64,000 nt of DNA, taken from Cotesia glomerata (lineage: Eukaryota > Arthropoda > Insecta > Hymenoptera > Braconidae). Numbering within the stretch: position 1 is the first letter of the stretch; every line of letters begins with the position of its first letter. Made by a program: the position numbers and the translations under genes. Shown here piece by piece: positions 32,475 to 43,351 of this stretch. Location: the NCBI RefSeq assembly GCF_020080835.1, contig NC_058158.1, positions 9,858,001-9,922,000 on the forward strand. Reading direction: 5' to 3'. Below the pieces are notes generated by a model. The model was not told the origin of the DNA and did not search any database. It saw only the letters and a list, made by a program, of their open reading frames with translations.

Positions 32475-33418
32475 CACTGATGTAAGGATTTGTTAACTAT
32501 TATTAATTTAATTTATTTGAAGACATTTATTTAATTTATTAAATTTTAATAAATATTTTGTAACATTCAATAAATATTTATTTGGGAGGAAAGTACATTT
32601 ATTAATAGTTAATAAGTATTTATTAATAGTTAACAAATATTTATTAACAGTTAATAAATTGTTGAGTGAATTTGTTTCGCTTGCAATGTCTTATGATATG
32701 AAGATTGCTTATAAACAAAAATCATCTTTATAAATTATTTGCATTAATTATATTACATTTTAATAACGTTTATTGTAAAATAACAAATTCTATCACAGCT
32801 CATAATTATCTTTTATATTTTTAAATATTAAAAACGTTAATTTATTTAGTGAGTTTAATTATTATCATGTATTTCAGCTGTAGGGTTATAAAAAGTGTCG
32901 AAATAAAATTGCGATTTTTGCTTTTTATTTTAAATAAATATTTGTTAACAGTTAATAAATATTCATTAACCATTGATAAATATTTATTAACAGTTAATAA
33001 ATTGTACTTAATAAATTACTTATTAACTGTTAATAAATATTTGTTAAATGTTAACAAATATTTATTAACATTTAATAAATCGTATTTAATAAATATTTAT
33101 TAAATCCTATGATGTTAAAAAATCATTTATTAACAGTTAATAAAGCTTGGTAAATATAAACAAATCCTTCTATCAGTGTAATAATTTAATTTATTTGAAG
33201 ACAATTACTTAATTTATTAAATTTTAATAAATATTTTTTAACATTCAATAAATATTTATTAACTGTTAATAAATATTTTTAACTGTTAACAAATATTCAT
33301 TAACATTTAATAAATAATTTATTAACTGTTAATAAATATTTATTGAATTCTATGATGTTAAAAAATCATTTATTAACAGTTATTAAAGTTTATTAAATAT
33401 AAACAAATCCTATCAGTG
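32475..33418. mobile_element. F1 dimer: full copy plus truncated copy
   Basis: A full long-subtype copy (32475-33178, left end CACTGATGTAAGG, right end CCTTCTATCAGTG) is followed without a gap by a second copy that lacks its own left end and starts TAATAATTTAATTTATTTG. That copy closes with AAATCCTATCAGTG at 33418 and TA. The inner junction is the same as in the dimer at 9649-11800, read on the other strand. Confidence 0.8.
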
Positions 33419-33420
33419 TA

Positions 33421-35357
33421 TCAAAGATATTTTTTGAATTAAAAAAAGATAATTGACTTTATTAGTTGAAGGAATTATACTTGATGAATTAAATTCGCTT
33501 TATATCTTGATCTGGATGAGCGAAATTTATTAGTTGTGAATATAGGGGCAAAGATAAAGTATCGGTTTTATTTAGAAAATAAATTAAAGCTCGACAATTC
33601 GCTCGAATGTCACCAAGGAAGAAAATAGTCCAGTTGAAAAGGACACGGTTTATTTTGGCCTACGAAAACTTTCCTGGTCATTCAGAATTTATTGTCTTAT
33701 CACTTTATTGACTCGACGGGTGAAAATAAAAAATAAGGTATCTCAATTTTTGAGGACGTTACGAGGGTCTGAAGAGTAAAAAATAGAGAAATCACCCGCA
33801 CCATTTCTGATATCCTAAGTCACTTAGAATCTTGGTGATTTAACTCAGAATTTTTTACAGAACAGATAAAATTTTATTCTTCAGGTTAATTTTTTAGAGT
33901 GTTTACATTCAATTTCATTTTTATAGCACACTCTAATTGTTTTAATTATCGTAATTATTCATTAGAGTAAAAGTAAAAAAGGAAGAATTTAAAAGTATAT
34001 CTCTTTTATTAATAAAATGTTGCCAAACATAAAAAAGAAGTAAGAAAAAAATTAATTTTTTTCAAAAATTTTTTAATAAATTTTCTATTTTATTTTATTA
34101 CTTATTTCACAGATTTTCATTACCTATTACTCAGTTTTATAGTTTGCAATAGATACCAATAATTTTTATCGTAATTTTTTTACAGTGCAAATTCGAATGT
34201 AAAAAAAAATTTAAAAATTAAATCGTATTTCTAAGTCAACTTTTATTTCCTAGCATATTTTAATTGCTTTAATCTGTAGTATAATTATTCATCAGAATCA
34301 GAATGATAAAAATGTATTTAAATATTTAAATAGATTTATTTTATCTATAAAATTTTTTAAAGGTCAAAGTTATGTAAGAGTTAAATCAATTTTTTAACAA
34401 AATTGCACCATAAATTTTCTATTATTTTATAACTTATTACACAGATGGTAAAGTAAAAGTTGTTTTATAGTTAAAAACTGATATCAATAATTTTTTTTAC
34501 AGCTCAAGTCAAAATAACAAAGAAAACTTGAAAGTTAAATCGTATTTCTTAGTAAATTTTTTTTATAATAAAATTATTAACTTATAGAAAGATATTTTCC
34601 CTTTGTGCTTTGTAATATATGAACACATAATCTATGAACATGTGTGTTATTGAAAGTACTGCAGTGAAAGACAAATAGTAGGTATGAATAACGATTGCCC
34701 GGAACTGAAGTGAAGTTCAGCCAAGTAAGAAGCTTTGCCAGGTTGTCAAAAAAAAAAAAAAAAAAATAAAAAGAGGAAAGATAAAAGAACATGAACCGGA
34801 ATAGTATTTTTCTATATAATACCTCATACTCGTTGCTAGCTCAAGAAATAAACCATCCGATATTTTTCATGTTATCTTTGTACCATACGTATTTTTATTT
34901 ATATAGAATACTGTTGTGTTCTGTTGTCTAGATTAATTGCTTTTTATATTGAAATCAAATTTTTTTACTTGGTGAGCTTTGGTTGCAATATAAACTGAAA
35001 GCACTTTTAAACAACCGCAATTATTCATTATTTATGCGGAAAGTAAAAACATTAAGCATTAAAAATGACCGCAACCCGGTAGGTGTTTTGTGCGATGTAC
35101 ATCGGGAAAGTGGTGAGCAGAAAAAAAAGGTTAAAAAAGACCCGTCAAGTTGTAAAGAAAACCATTAAGTAAGGTGGAACAAAAATGAGGCAGTGCTGTA
35201 AAAAAACACGGTTTTATTTTTTTATCATTTTTTAATGATCATTTTATTCAGACCGCCGGAGAAATAACCCAGAAAGCTTTTTTAATAAGATTAAATAGAC
35301 GGAGTGTCATTAATAATTACGTAACAAATGGCTGAATGTATGTGTATGAAATTATTA
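33421..35357. other. no gene seen
   Basis: AT-rich DNA with two loosely similar segments (about 33840-34190 and 34240-34560: TTTTTTACAG, TTAAATCGTATTTCT, ATAAATTTTCTATT), probably an old local duplication. A poly-A tract at 34747-34766. No exon recognised. Confidence 0.4.
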
Positions 35358-35359
35358 TA

Positions 35360-36023
35360 TACACAAAAAGAATGGTTCACTTGAATCAAGAAAATATTTT
35401 TCTTGCTAATTATTTTCTTGGGCGAAAAAAAATTTTTTTTTTGACAAGAAATTTCATTTATCCCAACAAAATTAATTCTCTTGCTTCAAGAAATACGTAT
35501 CTTGATCCAAGACAATTTATTTAAATCAAGAAAATTTTGTTGTTTTGAGAAAATTTTTCTCTTGCTCGAAAAAATTAAGTTCTTGACAGAAGTAAATTTT
35601 CTTGTCTTGAGAAAATTTTTCTCTTGCTCCAAAAAATTAAATATCTCGATAATAAATTTTCATTAATATTTTTATTGACGAACATTTCAAATGGGAAGAT
35701 CAAATAATATTGAACCATTTTCTTTCATTCAATATGTATAATTGCGTGCTAAAATGGGTATCAAATATTCAAGAGAAAAATTTTCTCAGCTGAAGTAGGT
35801 GGCGCTGCTTCCCTAAAGTATCTAAAAATCTTGATCCAATATAAAAATTTATTGTATCAAGTATTTATGATAATTTGAATTAAGAAAAATTACTTCCACC
35901 AAGAATAGAATTTCAAGAAAAATTCTTACTTCGGCCAAGACAACTTCGGTCTTCCTTCGGGCACCCGAAAATTTTCTTGAGCCAAGAATTTTATTCTCCA
36001 GTCAAGAAATTTTTTTTTCTGTG
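35360..36023. mobile_element. F4 MITE
   Basis: It begins CACAAAAAGAATGGTTCACT and ends TTTTTTTTTCTGTG, TA on both sides. It carries the F4 marker ATGGGTATCAAATATTCAAG and GTGGCGCTGCTTCCCTAAA. 664 bp; open frames at 35336-35666 translate repeat only. Confidence 0.8.
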
Positions 36024-38112
36024 TATTATACTGAAGATAAAAGAGAAAATTTGCGTTATCATTGAAATTCTTAAATGGAAATTACGTCATTGAAATGTTG
36101 GATAATGATTTAATTTGTGGAAATGTCATTTCTTTAGAACTCAAATAACAAAAAGATATAAAAAGAATGATAACAATGAAATGAAAAGCGAATTATCTAA
36201 TTTAACTGATTGATAATCAATACTATGACGATTAGTCGGTATAATAAGCTTGTCATTGGGAGATGCCAATAGCAGAACAATTTAATGATAATAAATAATA
36301 ATAATAGTGACCAATCAATCAAATAAATTTAACATTCAATGTTTCTCGATTTGTTTTTTTTAATTTGTTAATTTGTTTGCGATTTTATTAAAAAAATTTA
36401 TTCTCTGAGGATAATGTTGGTGAATTTTAAGTAATTGATGAATATTTTAATTAGGAAAAATATTTATAAAATGACTCACCAATTTAAAAGCTTCTTTATC
36501 AGCTTGACCGACCCGTTTTTGAGTATTTAAAGTAAAAATAAAGATACAAATTAAATTTCAATTGAGAACATTGTCACGATTTTTGCAAACTCGAAAATAA
36601 AAACAAAAAAAATAATAAAATAAAATAATAACACGAGTAAATTTGTTATCTGACGATGATCCGAACGCGGAAAGTTTCTCCACGTGACTGAAGATACACA
36701 AGTACCCATCGGCAGAACCATGGATAAGTAAATTGGTAACATTGCGCAGGTCGTATTGTTGAGCGGTTGGTTGGTGAAAATAAAGGTGAGGGTAATAACT
36801 ACCCGGTAGTTATTATCTCTTTTTATTTTATTTTTTTTTTTTTTATGTTGTATGGAAATCAGTTTTACTTGTTTTATGATAATGATATTTAGTAATGTGC
36901 TGTGAGTTTGGCGAATAATTTTAAGGGTAGTCTAAATAGAAATATCAAGTGTTGGAATTCCTCTCGAGCCTCAGTCTTGTCTATTTAAGTGAGACATGGA
37001 AATAGAGAACAGAGGAATCCAAACTCTCAACTATCAAAAACATACCGTCTGGTATAATTAGCATGTCACATTGCTACTTCCAGAGATACATTTGTTAAGT
37101 GATTTAGCCGTTGAAGAGGGAAGAATCATTTGGATAGTTTGAATACTCGTAAATTTGGAATTTGATGTGGTTTAAATTGGAATTTAATGTTTTATAATTT
37201 ACTATTGATTTATTTAATTTAATTACTGTTGAAAAATTTTTTAATAAATTTTATTCCACCAGTAAAAATAAATTCTGACTATTTTCTCGTTAGTGTTTCA
37301 TAAATTTTTAATTATTTACCTGATTTCACTTTTTTAACTATGCAAATTGGAATGTATAAATAATTATCAATAAATTCCTAAATATTTTTATATAAAAGCG
37401 ATGTACAACCCAAGTATTGTATAAAAAACAAATAATAAATTAATATTTTTGTTTTTATTCAAACAAAAAAAAATATGACATTAAAAGTTAGCAGTCACTT
37501 GACAATTTTTTAATTTTTTTTTTAAATCAAATTTGTTTCGAAGAATTATTTTTAAAAAATTGCATTTTTAATTTTTCAAAATTTTTAAACGTCTATTTTT
37601 TCTTCTAATTTTTTTTTGCTATAATTTATTTGTTAAAAAAATTAATAAATGTCTGCTAAATTAATTTCTATAAAAAAATTAATGAATAAAAAATTTACAA
37701 ATTAATTTTTTAAATTCTATTAGCAGAATTAAAGTAAAAAATTCAGTCCTAGTATATCTGATAATATTTTTAGTGCATTTGATACTCTAGAACATCAAGA
37801 GAGTCCTCTCTGATGTGAATAAAATATTTCTTGATTTAAAAAAAAAGATACTGATAATCATACAGTAAGTTTAAAAAGACGTAGGTCACTATCTATAAAT
37901 TCTTGATGTCCAGCAATGGGCTTTAGTTTAAATTTAACTTTACCTACTGTAGGAAAAAGCTTCTTTATATTTTTAACTTTATATTCTTTATATTTTCTTA
38001 AGAAGGGTTTATATTTTTTTTCTCTCTCGCTCTCTATTGGACAAACGAGAGTATCTCTGTCATACTTGTACAACTTATGGAATCTTAAAACGGATTTTAT
38101 GCATAAATAAAT
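36024..38112. other. no gene recognised
   Basis: AT-rich. A small palindrome AATAACTACC-C-GGTAGTTATT lies at about 36797-36818. No exon supported; the minus-strand frame at 36551-36742 has no context. Confidence 0.35.
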
Positions 38113-38196
38113 GAAAATTTTCCAAAAAAGCGCTTCGCTCTTCGATGGATAATTTAATTATCTATCGAAGAGCGAAGCGTTTTTTTCAAAATTTTA
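38113..38196. repeat. near-perfect 84-bp hairpin
   Basis: Arm GCGCTTCGCTCTTCGATGGAT pairs (one G/A change) with ATCTATCGAAGAGCGAAGCG around the centre TAATTTAATT at about 38155, and the flanks AAAATTTTCC.AAAAA / TTTTTTTCAAAATTTT extend it. No coding. (Arms given in part only.). Confidence 0.7.
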
Positions 38197-38283
38197 TCTT
38201 ATTCATGAGCAAAACTCGTTTGTAAATCAACTATCAACCGCTCTTAAGGCTCAGAGTAATAAATTGTAAAAATAACAAAGAGA

Positions 38284-38631
38284 CCCTGATAGCCAGCGCT
38301 TTCTCAGTAAGTGTTGACTGGCAGCAGTTACGGTTAATTTATACATCAAGTTGGCGGTAATTCTTCACTCAACAACAGTTGTAAGCAAATTGACGGAAAT
38401 CTACGGCCGCAACTTGAATACAAGTTAACAATCAAACTTGTAGTTAAATTTCCTTTCAACTTTACTACAATTTGACGGAAATACTTGTACAGTAAGTTTT
38501 GAGGTCTATTTGCAGAGTAAGTTTTAGGTAACTAATAGGTAATCGCTCGCTTTGCCAACTCTTTACGTCAAGTTTGCTTCAAATTGCGGACGTAGATTGA
38601 CAGTAAGTTATAGGTAAGGTGGCTCTCAGGG
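38284..38631. mobile_element. F5 MITE, copy 1
   Basis: CCCTGATAGCCAGC at the left and GTGGCTCTCAGGG at the right, 348 bp. GA flanks it on both sides. The body is rich in AAGTTTTAGGTAAC and AACTTG motifs. Non-coding. Confidence 0.7.
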
Positions 38632-38727
38632 GAGCTTTTTTAGTATAAGAGCGTAAAATACATGCAACTTACATATTCGACGGGTGGTAAGACTGGTTTC
38701 TACAGAGCTTTCGAAATCTTGAATTAG

Positions 38728-39771
38728 CCCTGATAGCCACAGTTTCAGACCAACCAAGTTGGTGTCAGATAGTTGCCACCAACTTAGCGACGGGTTGCGG
38801 TCAACTAGTCAGATCGACAACATTCCAAATTATTAAGACTCTAGAAAATTTAAAATTCCGCTACATTCAAAGTTTATAAAATACATTAGCTTAAATAGAA
38901 TAACAGCCGAAAAACAATTTTGTAAATTATAAAACACCGGGTTATCGAATAAAAGTAAATATAAATCTTATATTCCTCAAGAGTTAAAATTAATTTGATT
39001 TCGAAAAGGGTTGTTCCGACGTATATTCATCCGAATACTCATCTATCCGAATAATGATTCGGCCGAAAATTACTCATCAAAAATTGGAAATTTTTCTTAG
39101 ATGGTCCACCTTTACAATCATAAAATTTGAGTGTTTTCCATACATGCTTGTAAATTAAAAATAAAATTAATTTTCAAAAATTAATTAAAAAAAAATTTCT
39201 AATCTAATTATAAAATTATTTACATTTTTTCGGCTAAATGAGTGTTCGTCTGTTCATTCATTTTGGCGTATAAATTTTCGTTGTTATGTTTTTTAATTTA
39301 TTGAGACTTTGTGACTTTGAAAGATTCTATTAATATAGCTTTAGATTTTTCTTTATTTAAGATTATATTTTCGGAATTTTAAAATTTGTAAAAATTAATT
39401 ATTTTAAATTACATTTAATATTTACTTTCTAAGTTCTAGTAATTTATTAATTCGGAATGTTGTTAGTCTGACTAGTTGACTGCAACCCTTAGCGACAACT
39501 TGCGGTCAACTTCCGAATTTGTAACTGTTGGCGTCAAGGTGGCTACAAGTTTCTGAGAAAAACAAGACCAATCTACTGCCGCAATATGTCGCCAGATTTC
39601 TTGAGAAACTTGTCGTCAACTTGGTGCGAAAGAATTTCGAAAGCAATTTTTGCCAACAACTTGGTGACAACTTGGTGAACAACCGAGTTCATTTCCAAGA
39701 CTTGCCGCCAACTTGGTGACAAGTTGCGGCAGTAAATCGACGGAAAGTTGCGACCGACTTGGCTATCAGGG
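38728..39771. mobile_element. F5 MITE, copy 2, interrupted by a hAT-type element
   Basis: CCCTGATAGCCACAG to CTTGGCTATCAGGG, AG on both sides. Outside the insert it is the reverse complement of copy 3 (42419-42767) with moderate divergence, rich in CAACTTGGTGACAAG motifs. The inner 697 bp at 38792-39488 is a later insertion. Confidence 0.8.
38792..39488. mobile_element. 697-bp non-autonomous hAT-type element
   Basis: The inverted ends start GGGTTGCGGTCAACTAGTC and pair for about 45 bp with GACTAGTTGACTGCAACCC. An exact 8-bp duplication TTAGCGAC lies on both sides (38784-38791, 39489-39496). F5 copy 3 reads through the empty site as one TTAGCGAC (inverted). 8-bp duplications are typical of the hAT superfamily. 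No transposase coding inside. Confidence 0.85.
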
Positions 39772-40589
39772 AGTGCTTGAAATAAATGTTATATTAATAA
39801 ATAAAAACTAGTCACTTTTATCTCACAGATTTTATCCTTAATTTTGTTTATTAATAAAAAAAAATTATACTGAAATCAGCTGAGACCTGACAATTTTTTT
39901 AATTTTTATTATAAATTTGTTATAAAAAAAATAAAATACTTTTCAAAACTTTGCACTTGTAATTTTTTTAATGAAAATTTTATGAAAATTAAGTTAGCCG
40001 ACATCTAAAAATTTTTATAATTTTTTTTTATTAAAAAAATTATTACAAAATAATAAAAAAAAATTATCATTTGTAAAAAACTTTAAAAACTGTAAGTGCA
40101 ATTTTTAAAAAATATTTTTTAGTTCTAATTAAATAATTAAAAACGTCGGCTAACTTTAGTATTATTAAAATTTTTCAATAATAATTTAATAGTTATAAAT
40201 ATAAAAAAAAATTGACAAATGTCTGAGAAATTTCAGTATAAAAAATAATTTTTCTCTATTGTCAACGCATTCACACTTTTATGCACTAATTATTGCCACT
40301 TATTACCGAACTCTGAATAATTACACATACACAAACACTAATTTCTTTACTGACACAATTATAACAATGAATTAAAATTGCTACTGACAATTACAAATCA
40401 CAACAAACACCTACATGTAACTACACAAACTATCCGTGACTTAATTTAACAATTTTTCACTCTTTTAAAATTTAAAGTATCAATTGTTTTATAATTTTTA
40501 AATTTTATTAAATAATAAGAATTATTTTTTATTAAAAAAATATTATTTATTGCCAATGTTTATTAATTTTTTAATTTATAAATCATGCG
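39772..40589. other. no gene seen
   Basis: AT-rich low-complexity DNA upstream of the promoter-like region; nothing recognised. Confidence 0.4.
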
Positions 40590-41115
40590 ACGAATTTTAG
40601 AACCGCGAAGCTGCTGGATGACAAGAAAATTTCGAGCTTAAATGGCGCCGGCGCACCTTAAAACGACCGTTGGAAGAGAACTGCGCAGTAGCCATTACTT
40701 TCGATGCGCATGAGCCAGAAGCTTCCAGTACTCCTCGGCTCCCGCGTAAACTTCGTGGTTCTCGTTCCTGTCATCGGTTTTCATTAAAATAATTCAATTT
40801 ATTGCTTATTAATAATTATATTTTTATTTAAAATAATTTTAAGAACTAATAAAACATATTGAATTATTAAATTGCGCGAGTCAGTGAGTAAAAAGTGGAA
40901 AATAGATAAAGTGAAATTCCGTGTCGGCTAGTGTCATTAAATTTATGCATATAAATTAAATTGTTAAAGTTTTCTTGAAATTACAATTACATATTAATTA
41001 TTGTGATTATTATTTAGTAGTTAGTTTTTAGTTTTGTGCGTGGTTTTTATTTTTGTAATTATTGGGAGCAATTTATTTGTGAATTAACAACGGCCATAAT
41101 TTTGTAGCGGCTAAA
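40590..41115 (+). promoter_or_regulatory. GC-richer promoter / 5' UTR-like region
   Basis: The block at 40590-40780 is much more GC- and CpG-rich than anything within several kb (GGCGCCGGCGCACC, GCGCAGTAGCC, GATGCGCATGAGCC). A transcribed-looking AT-rich leader follows, up to an ATG at 41116. It resembles a TATA-less housekeeping promoter. No matching minus-strand start was seen nearby. Confidence 0.4.
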
Positions 41116-41127
41116 ATGGCGGTAAAA
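41116..41127 (+). CDS. candidate first coding exon (4 codons)
   Basis: ATGGCGGTAAAA followed directly by the strong donor GTAAGTAAG. The context CTAAAATGGCG is a good start. I found no following plus-strand exon in the window, so the gene would have a very long intron or the exon is not real. Product unknown. Confidence 0.35.
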
Positions 41128-41504
41128 GTAAGTAAGTTCAAATTTTTATTTGTTATAATTTTTATTCTCGTTGAATTTTTTTAATACAAAAGCAGAAAAT
41201 GATATTTAATAATTATTTTTAGAATTTTTTTTTCAAAAAATCATATTTTTTAATGGATTTTATTTTATATTTAATAAAATTATAAATGATACTGAATTTA
41301 AAATACATTTAATAATTTTTTCGATTTTTATTACAATTAAATTATAAAAAAAAAAAATTTACAAAAAAATTCCACGAATAGAAATTTAAAAAATTAAAAA
41401 ATACAGAAAATAATAAAATTTTATTAACTTAACAAGATTTTGGAGCTGTAAAAAATTAAATAATTAGTATAAGTCTTACAGACTTAAAATTTTTAAATAA
41501 AATT

Positions 41505-43096
41505 GTAACAAAAATTACGATCCAGCTGACAGTGGAACGGTCAGTGGACACGTAATTTTATCCAGGTCGCCCAATATTTGATAAAAATAAATTAAATAAA
41601 CAAAAAAATGACTTGGGAGGTAACTCTTCGCCTCCCAAGCAACCCGCAGCTTTTCCTCAGGCTGGGTTAGTGCACGATTTTGGACGCCAGTTGTTCTTTT
41701 AACTAGGGAAACAACAAACCCTTTGATTTTCAGGGCCGATCTGCAGATATTCAGGCGAAGATAAATAATAGACTAATATTAGGAGAGAAAGGAGGAAGTA
41801 ATTTACGTAAATTAAATTATTGATCAATCAGCAAATATTAATAATAAAATAAATAAATTATTTATTCAAAAGACCAGAAATTACTTAAAACTAAGTCCAG
41901 TGCCGAATTTCTTAGCCGGATGGACTATATAACAGTAATAATAATAATCTTGCCGCGTACAAATGTTAATTATTAATCTAAATCCTGAGTAGACCGTTTA
42001 TTTACGACGACGTTGATTACAAAATAGAAGTTATATCTAATAATATTGAACAGAGATATACCCGAAATCCCCAGTCGGGTTATCTCGACAAAAGATAATA
42101 AAACAATAAATAAATTTTTAATACCAATTTGTTCGCCAGGAGACAACGCGGTGCGTGGTTAATAAAATGGCTCAACTTGTGAGTACTCACCAAAAAAAGG
42201 GAACTCGAACGAAGGTGCCAGATCTACACTCCTTACACTTTGCGGGTTACCGCGTGCCTCTCGATTTTTATTTTACGAAAAAGTGCGGGACCTCGTGTCC
42301 GATCACGAGGGCCTCTCCAGTCATTTACCAAAATTACTGGTCCCTGTGCTCGCAATCGATACTTTAGGGAATTACACGTGCGAGCAAGGGCTACGACTTA
42401 TTACCAATAATCAATATACCCTGATAGCCAAGTTGGCCGCAACTTTCTGTCAATCTACTGCCGCAACTTGTCACCAACTTGGCGGCAACTCTTGGAAAGT
42501 AACTCGGTTGGTGTCAACTTGTTCACCAAGTTGTCACCAAGTTGTCGGCAAAAGTTGCTCTGAAACTTTTTCACACCAAGTTGACGATAAGTTTCTCAAG
42601 AAATTTGGCGACATATTGCGGCAGTAGATTGGTCTCTTTTTTCTCAGAAACTTGTAGCCAACTTGGCGCCAACAGTTACAAATTCGGAAGTTGACCGCAA
42701 GTTGTCGCTAAGTTGGTGGCAACTATCTGACACCAACTTGGTTGGTCTGAAACTGTGGCTATCAGGGTACTTTGGTATTTTTCTCGTTACCTGTCCCGAT
42801 ACCCATCGTTGGACCTTGGTATTAATACATAAACAATGAAATAATAAATTTTAAATAGTCCAATACACTTTTCTGAAATAAATATCAAATTAATACTTAA
42901 GAACTAATAATTGCAATATATAAATTATCAAATATGAATAACAATAAATGATATATAGTAAATAACTTAATAAATTAATACAAAAATAGTAAAATTTTAG
43001 AGACACACCGAGTGTGGATCTGTTGCCAACTCTAGGCGCAGAGAGGGACGCACACAGGAATAAAATTCGTGTGACAAAATATTCCTTTACTCAACA
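41505..43096 (-). mobile_element. possible LTR-retrotransposon remnant
   Basis: On the minus strand, TGTTGAGTAAAGG at 43096 could open an LTR that closes with AAAAGAACA near 41692. It is followed by ACTGGCGTCCAAAATCG, which has the look of a primer-binding site next to an LTR. The region is more complex than its surroundings and has no genes. F5 copy 3 is inserted inside it. No second LTR or gag/pol was found, so this is weak. Confidence 0.3.
42419..42767. mobile_element. F5 MITE, copy 3, complete
   Basis: CCCTGATAGCCAAG to GTGGCTATCAGGG, 349 bp, TA on both sides. It is inverted relative to copy 2 and lacks the hAT-type insert, so it is the empty-site reference. The plus-strand frames at 42155-42627 run through it and are not genes. 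Confidence 0.8.
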
Positions 43097-43296
43097 GATT
43101 AATTTATTTGTTTCATATTAGTACAATAATTGTACTTTTGCTCATAAAACGAACAATGTTTCAATAAATTTCAGCATTTTTTTTTATCTTGAAAAATATT
43201 AATTATACAATTATCATTTTCATATTAAATTTCTCTTTACAACGAAAACAAAAAAAAACTTAGTTATTAAATTAAATAATTCCTGGCAGAACTTAT

Positions 43297-43302
43297 TTTA
43301 TT
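43297..43302 (-). promoter_or_regulatory. poly(A) signal AATAAA of WBP4
   Basis: Minus-strand AATAAA about 50 bp past the WBP4 stop codon, a normal distance for a short 3' UTR. Confidence 0.55.
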
Positions 43303-43351
43303 TAAAAAATATTTTAATTAATTAGATAAACTTTATACACATTAAAAATAA

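Noticed and set aside
42155..42627. Two plus-strand frames of 70 and 114 codons
   Set aside because: They run through F5 copy 3 and its flank; the peptide is a translation of CAACTTG-type repeats.
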